Assembly (NCBI GenBank): GCA_002255935.1
Contig: NKIO01000006.1
Location: forward strand, 1-64,000
Length of the DNA: 64,000 nt
Direction: 5' to 3'
DNA from: Comamonadaceae bacterium PBBC2
GTDB taxonomy: Bacteria; Pseudomonadota; Gammaproteobacteria; Burkholderiales; Burkholderiaceae_C
A program made the position numbers and the translations under genes. Each line of letters starts with the position of its first letter. Position 1 is the first letter of the stretch. Positions 61,617 to 64,000 of this stretch are shown piece by piece. The notes under the pieces are model-generated. The model was not told where the DNA came from. It saw only the letters and a list, made by a program, of their open reading frames with translations, and did not search any database.

Positions 61617-63650
61617 TTGCTTTTTGACCTCCGGGTCAGGGTGTTGAGCGGCTTGGGACTGATCAGATCACTGTTTTTGTTTGCTTTTTTGTGGGCCCAG
61701 GCCGCCATGGCGCTGCAGGTCCAAGAGGGTGCTGGGCCTGTGAATTTGTCAGGCAGCATCGAGGTGCTCGAAGATCCATCGGGGCAATTGACGCTGGCCC
61801 AGGTGCAATCGCCTGAATGGGCCGCACGGTTTGCAAAGCCCAAGTCGACAGGGGCGAGTCTGAACTTGGGCTTCACGGCCTCGACTTATTGGTTGCGGTT
61901 TTCTCTTTCGGAAAGCGCGGCCAGCTCGGCCAATTGGTTGCTGCAAATCAACTACCCCGCGCTCGACTTGGTGGAATACCACGCGCCCGGTGCCGATCCG
62001 GTCATCACTGGCAGGGGGCAGCCGGTGTCTTCTAGGCCTTTGTGGCATCGGTTTTTTGTGTTTCCGCTGCAGTTGCAAACACAAGCGCAATTTCACTACC
62101 TGCGCGTGGCCACGCAAGGCGATTTGACGGTGCCGGTTTGGGTGTCTACCGCCAAAGATTTTTTCAGCCTCAGCCAGAGCCAGTCGGCTTTGCAGTTCTT
62201 GTACTTTGGCGGCTTGCTGGTCATGTGCTTGTACAACGTGTTCGTGTATTCCTTTGTGCGCGAAAAGTTGTTCCTGGTCTACGCCGCCTATGCCAGTGCA
62301 TTGGGCATGGGCATGATGGCCGGCAATGGGTTTTCCCGGTTGATCTTGTGGCCCGATTGGGTGGCCTTTGATTCGGTGGCGCAGTATTTTTTCTTTTCGG
62401 TCGCAGGCGGCATGTTGGTGATGCTGACGCGCGGCTTTGTGGCGGCCCGGCAATCGAGTGTTTTTGACTGGGCATGCCGCGCCAGTGCGGCGTTTTTTTG
62501 CGCCATTGCGGTGACTTTGCTGGCCAGTGTGTGGTGGCACTTCAACACGCTTTGGGTCAATCAGGCCTTGATGCTGTGCGGTGCGCTGGGTGTGGTGGTG
62601 ATCGTGGTGGGTGTATTTTTGGCCTGGCGCAGCGGCCGCAGAGGATTGCGGTTTTTCATGGCGTCGTGGATGGTCTTGGCTTTGGGCATCTTTACCGCTT
62701 CGGCCCGCATGATGGGATGGGTGCCCACCAACGCCGTGACCGCTTATGCCTTGCAAATTTCGTCGGTCTTTGAGATGTTCTTTTTGTTTTTGGCTTTGGC
62801 CGATCAGTGGCGCTTGGACCGCAAGGTTCGGGTGCAGGCCCAAGCCAATGAGAAGGAAATCCGCGATCTGTACACCGCGACCTTGTTGATGACCAAAGAG
62901 AGCCTGGAAGAAACCGTCCAGCAGCGCACGCAGCAGCTGGAGTTGGCCTTGGCCCAAGAAAAGCAGACCTTGGCGCAGTACGTGCGGTTTGGCGCGATGA
63001 TTTCGCATGAGTTTCGCAACCCCTTGGCCATCATCAACAGCCAGCTGAGCTTGATGCACAAAGAGCATGAGCGCGGGCAGTTGCAGTTGGAACAGCGCTT
63101 GTCGATATTGGGCAGTGCCACCCGTCGCTTGAGCAGCATGTTTGACAAGTGGCTGCAATCAGACAAGGTCCATCAAACCTTGGAGGACATTGCACCCCAT
63201 CGGGTGCCCCTGCCGCAATGGCTGAAAAACTTTGTCCATTCCAATGCCCACAGCTTTGGGGGCATGCCCATGACGCTCAAGCTTCATCCTGCTGCGGCAT
63301 TTGCGGTCATGGATGAGTATTTGCTGGAAATCGTCCTGAGCAACTTGATCGACAACGCACGCAAGTACGCGGGTCAAAATGCACGCGTCATCCTCGAGAC
63401 CCGAACAAAGCCTGGGTGTGTGGGCATTGCGGTCACTGACAACGGTCCGGGCATTGCCCAGGAGCATCAAGCCAAAGTGTTCGACGAGTATTTCCGGGTG
63501 TCGCCGCAAAGTGGTGTTCATGGCATGGGCCTGGGCTTGTCGATTGTCAGACGCATCGCCGAAGCACACGGCGGAGACCTTGAGCTGCAAAGTGAACTGG
63601 GACAAGGCTGCAGCTTTTGCCTTTGGCTGCCTGAGAGAAACGCATCATGA
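61617..63650 (+). CDS. 7TMR-DISM-type sensor histidine kinase, HisKA class
   Basis: A 677-residue sensor. A signal-like segment (SLFLFAFLWAQAAMA) precedes an extracytoplasmic 7TMR-DISMED2-like domain (about 34-185; GFTASTYWLRFSLSESA, RPLWHRFFVFPLQ), seven transmembrane segments (about 190-405; LYNVFVYSFVREKLFLVYA) and a coiled coil. The kinase core has H-box AMISHEFRNPLAI with His464, N-box LSNLIDNARKYAG, DNGPGIA and GMGLGLSIVRR. The annotated start is a TTG; a GTG at 61641 is the next alternative and no start is well supported by a ribosome-binding site. Its stop overlaps the next regulator's ATG by four bases (ATGA), so the kinase and flanking regulators form one signalling unit. Confidence 0.9.
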   Translation: MLFDLRVRVLSGLGLIRSLFLFAFLWAQAAMALQVQEGAGPVNLSGSIEVLEDPSGQLTLAQVQSPEWAARFAKPKSTGASLNLGFTASTYWLRFSLSESAASSANWLLQINYPALDLVEYHAPGADPVITGRGQPVSSRPLWHRFFVFPLQLQTQAQFHYLRVATQGDLTVPVWVSTAKDFFSLSQSQSALQFLYFGGLLVMCLYNVFVYSFVREKLFLVYAAYASALGMGMMAGNGFSRLILWPDWVAFDSVAQYFFFSVAGGMLVMLTRGFVAARQSSVFDWACRASAAFFCAIAVTLLASVWWHFNTLWVNQALMLCGALGVVVIVVGVFLAWRSGRRGLRFFMASWMVLALGIFTASARMMGWVPTNAVTAYALQISSVFEMFFLFLALADQWRLDRKVRVQAQANEKEIRDLYTATLLMTKESLEETVQQRTQQLELALAQEKQTLAQYVRFGAMISHEFRNPLAIINSQLSLMHKEHERGQLQLEQRLSILGSATRRLSSMFDKWLQSDKVHQTLEDIAPHRVPLPQWLKNFVHSNAHSFGGMPMTLKLHPAAAFAVMDEYLLEIVLSNLIDNARKYAGQNARVILETRTKPGCVGIAVTDNGPGIAQEHQAKVFDEYFRVSPQSGVHGMGLGLSIVRRIAEAHGGDLELQSELGQGCSFCLWLPERNAS

Positions 63651-64000
63651 AAAGTACACCCGCTCATTTGGCGGCTCACATTCTGGTGATCGAAGACGAG
63701 CCCGACTTGCTGGCCGCGATGGTTCGCTATTTGCAGCTGGACGGTTACGTGGCCTTTGCCGCAGCCTCCTTGCAAGCGGCTGAGCATTGGTTGACGCAGC
63801 ATGACATGGACATCATCGTTTTGGATTTGGGCTTGCCCGATGGGGACGGCTTGAACTGGTTGAGCACGCGGCCGGGTTTGCGCGAAAAGGGCGTGATCAT
63901 GACCACTGCGCGGGGCGAGGGTTCGTCGCGCGTGTCGGGCGTGCGTGCGGGGGCCGACGTGTATTTGGTCAAGCCTGTCCAGCTTGAAGAGTTGTCGGCC
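63647..64000 (+). CDS. Response regulator, cut by the window end
   Basis: The first 118 codons give a receiver domain closely resembling the regulator at 60845: ILVIEDEPDLLAAMVRYLQL with Glu16-Asp17, phospho-acceptor Asp60 in IIVLDLGLPDGDG, VIMTTAR and YLVKPVQLEEL. The output domain lies beyond the window, so OmpR-type is likely but not shown. Its ATG overlaps the kinase stop as ATGA, implying translational coupling. About half the receiver positions match its upstream paralogue by eye, suggesting duplication around one kinase. Confidence 0.92.
   Translation, partial: MKSTPAHLAAHILVIEDEPDLLAAMVRYLQLDGYVAFAAASLQAAEHWLTQHDMDIIVLDLGLPDGDGLNWLSTRPGLREKGVIMTTARGEGSSRVSGVRAGADVYLVKPVQLEELSA

Overview
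This 64 kb window looks like a chromosomal piece of a Gram-negative betaproteobacterium, probably Burkholderiales (Comamonadaceae-like). The inference rests on the style of the housekeeping proteins (HemE, Dxs, HemA), moderately high G+C, and outer-membrane lipoprotein, TpsB and CsgG-type components. No rRNA, tRNA, CRISPR array, transposase or integrase was seen.

Layout. Bases 1-5125 are housekeeping: the 5' part of hemE on the minus strand, then dxs, hemA and an alpha/beta hydrolase on the plus strand, with hemE and dxs divergent around a cluster of TGTCAA half-sites. Bases 5132-7871 hold a divergent two-component pair: a 7TMR-DISM-type sensor kinase of the NarL/UhpB class and a LuxR-type regulator. 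Bases 8058-18607 encode a CsgG/HfaB-like outer-membrane export module: a small secreted Ser/Asn/Gly-rich protein, a CsgG-family lipoprotein with an extra C-terminal domain, and a 2,792-residue secreted protein built from about 32 short curlin-like repeats; a strong hairpin terminator closes it. Bases 18681-41117 look like a two-partner secretion operon: a pentapeptide-repeat lipoprotein, a TpsB transporter, a SapC-family protein, a 5,962-residue TpsA filamentous adhesin and a periplasmic parvulin. A 591-bp non-coding gap (41118-41708) carries REP-like palindromes, a three-fold TTGTCG direct repeat with exact 10-bp pitch and an 11-bp inverted repeat. Bases 41709-60746 encode a 6,345-residue BapA/LapA-like protein with about 46 copies of a short beta-strand repeat, interrupted by PA14-like, discoidin-like and cysteine-containing modules. 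Bases 60845-64000 hold an OmpR-type regulator, a second 7TMR-DISM kinase and a second regulator cut by the window end.

Together the central 52 kb read as a surface-adhesion/biofilm island. Three giant secreted proteins (about 15,100 residues, some 71% of the window) are each matched to a different predicted export route: the CsgG/HfaB pore, two-partner secretion, and type I secretion (inferred; its transporter is not in the window). Accessory chaperone or anchoring proteins sit beside them, and two membrane sensors of the same architectural class but with different kinase types bracket the island. Functional statements are homology-by-eye inferences; no database search was run.
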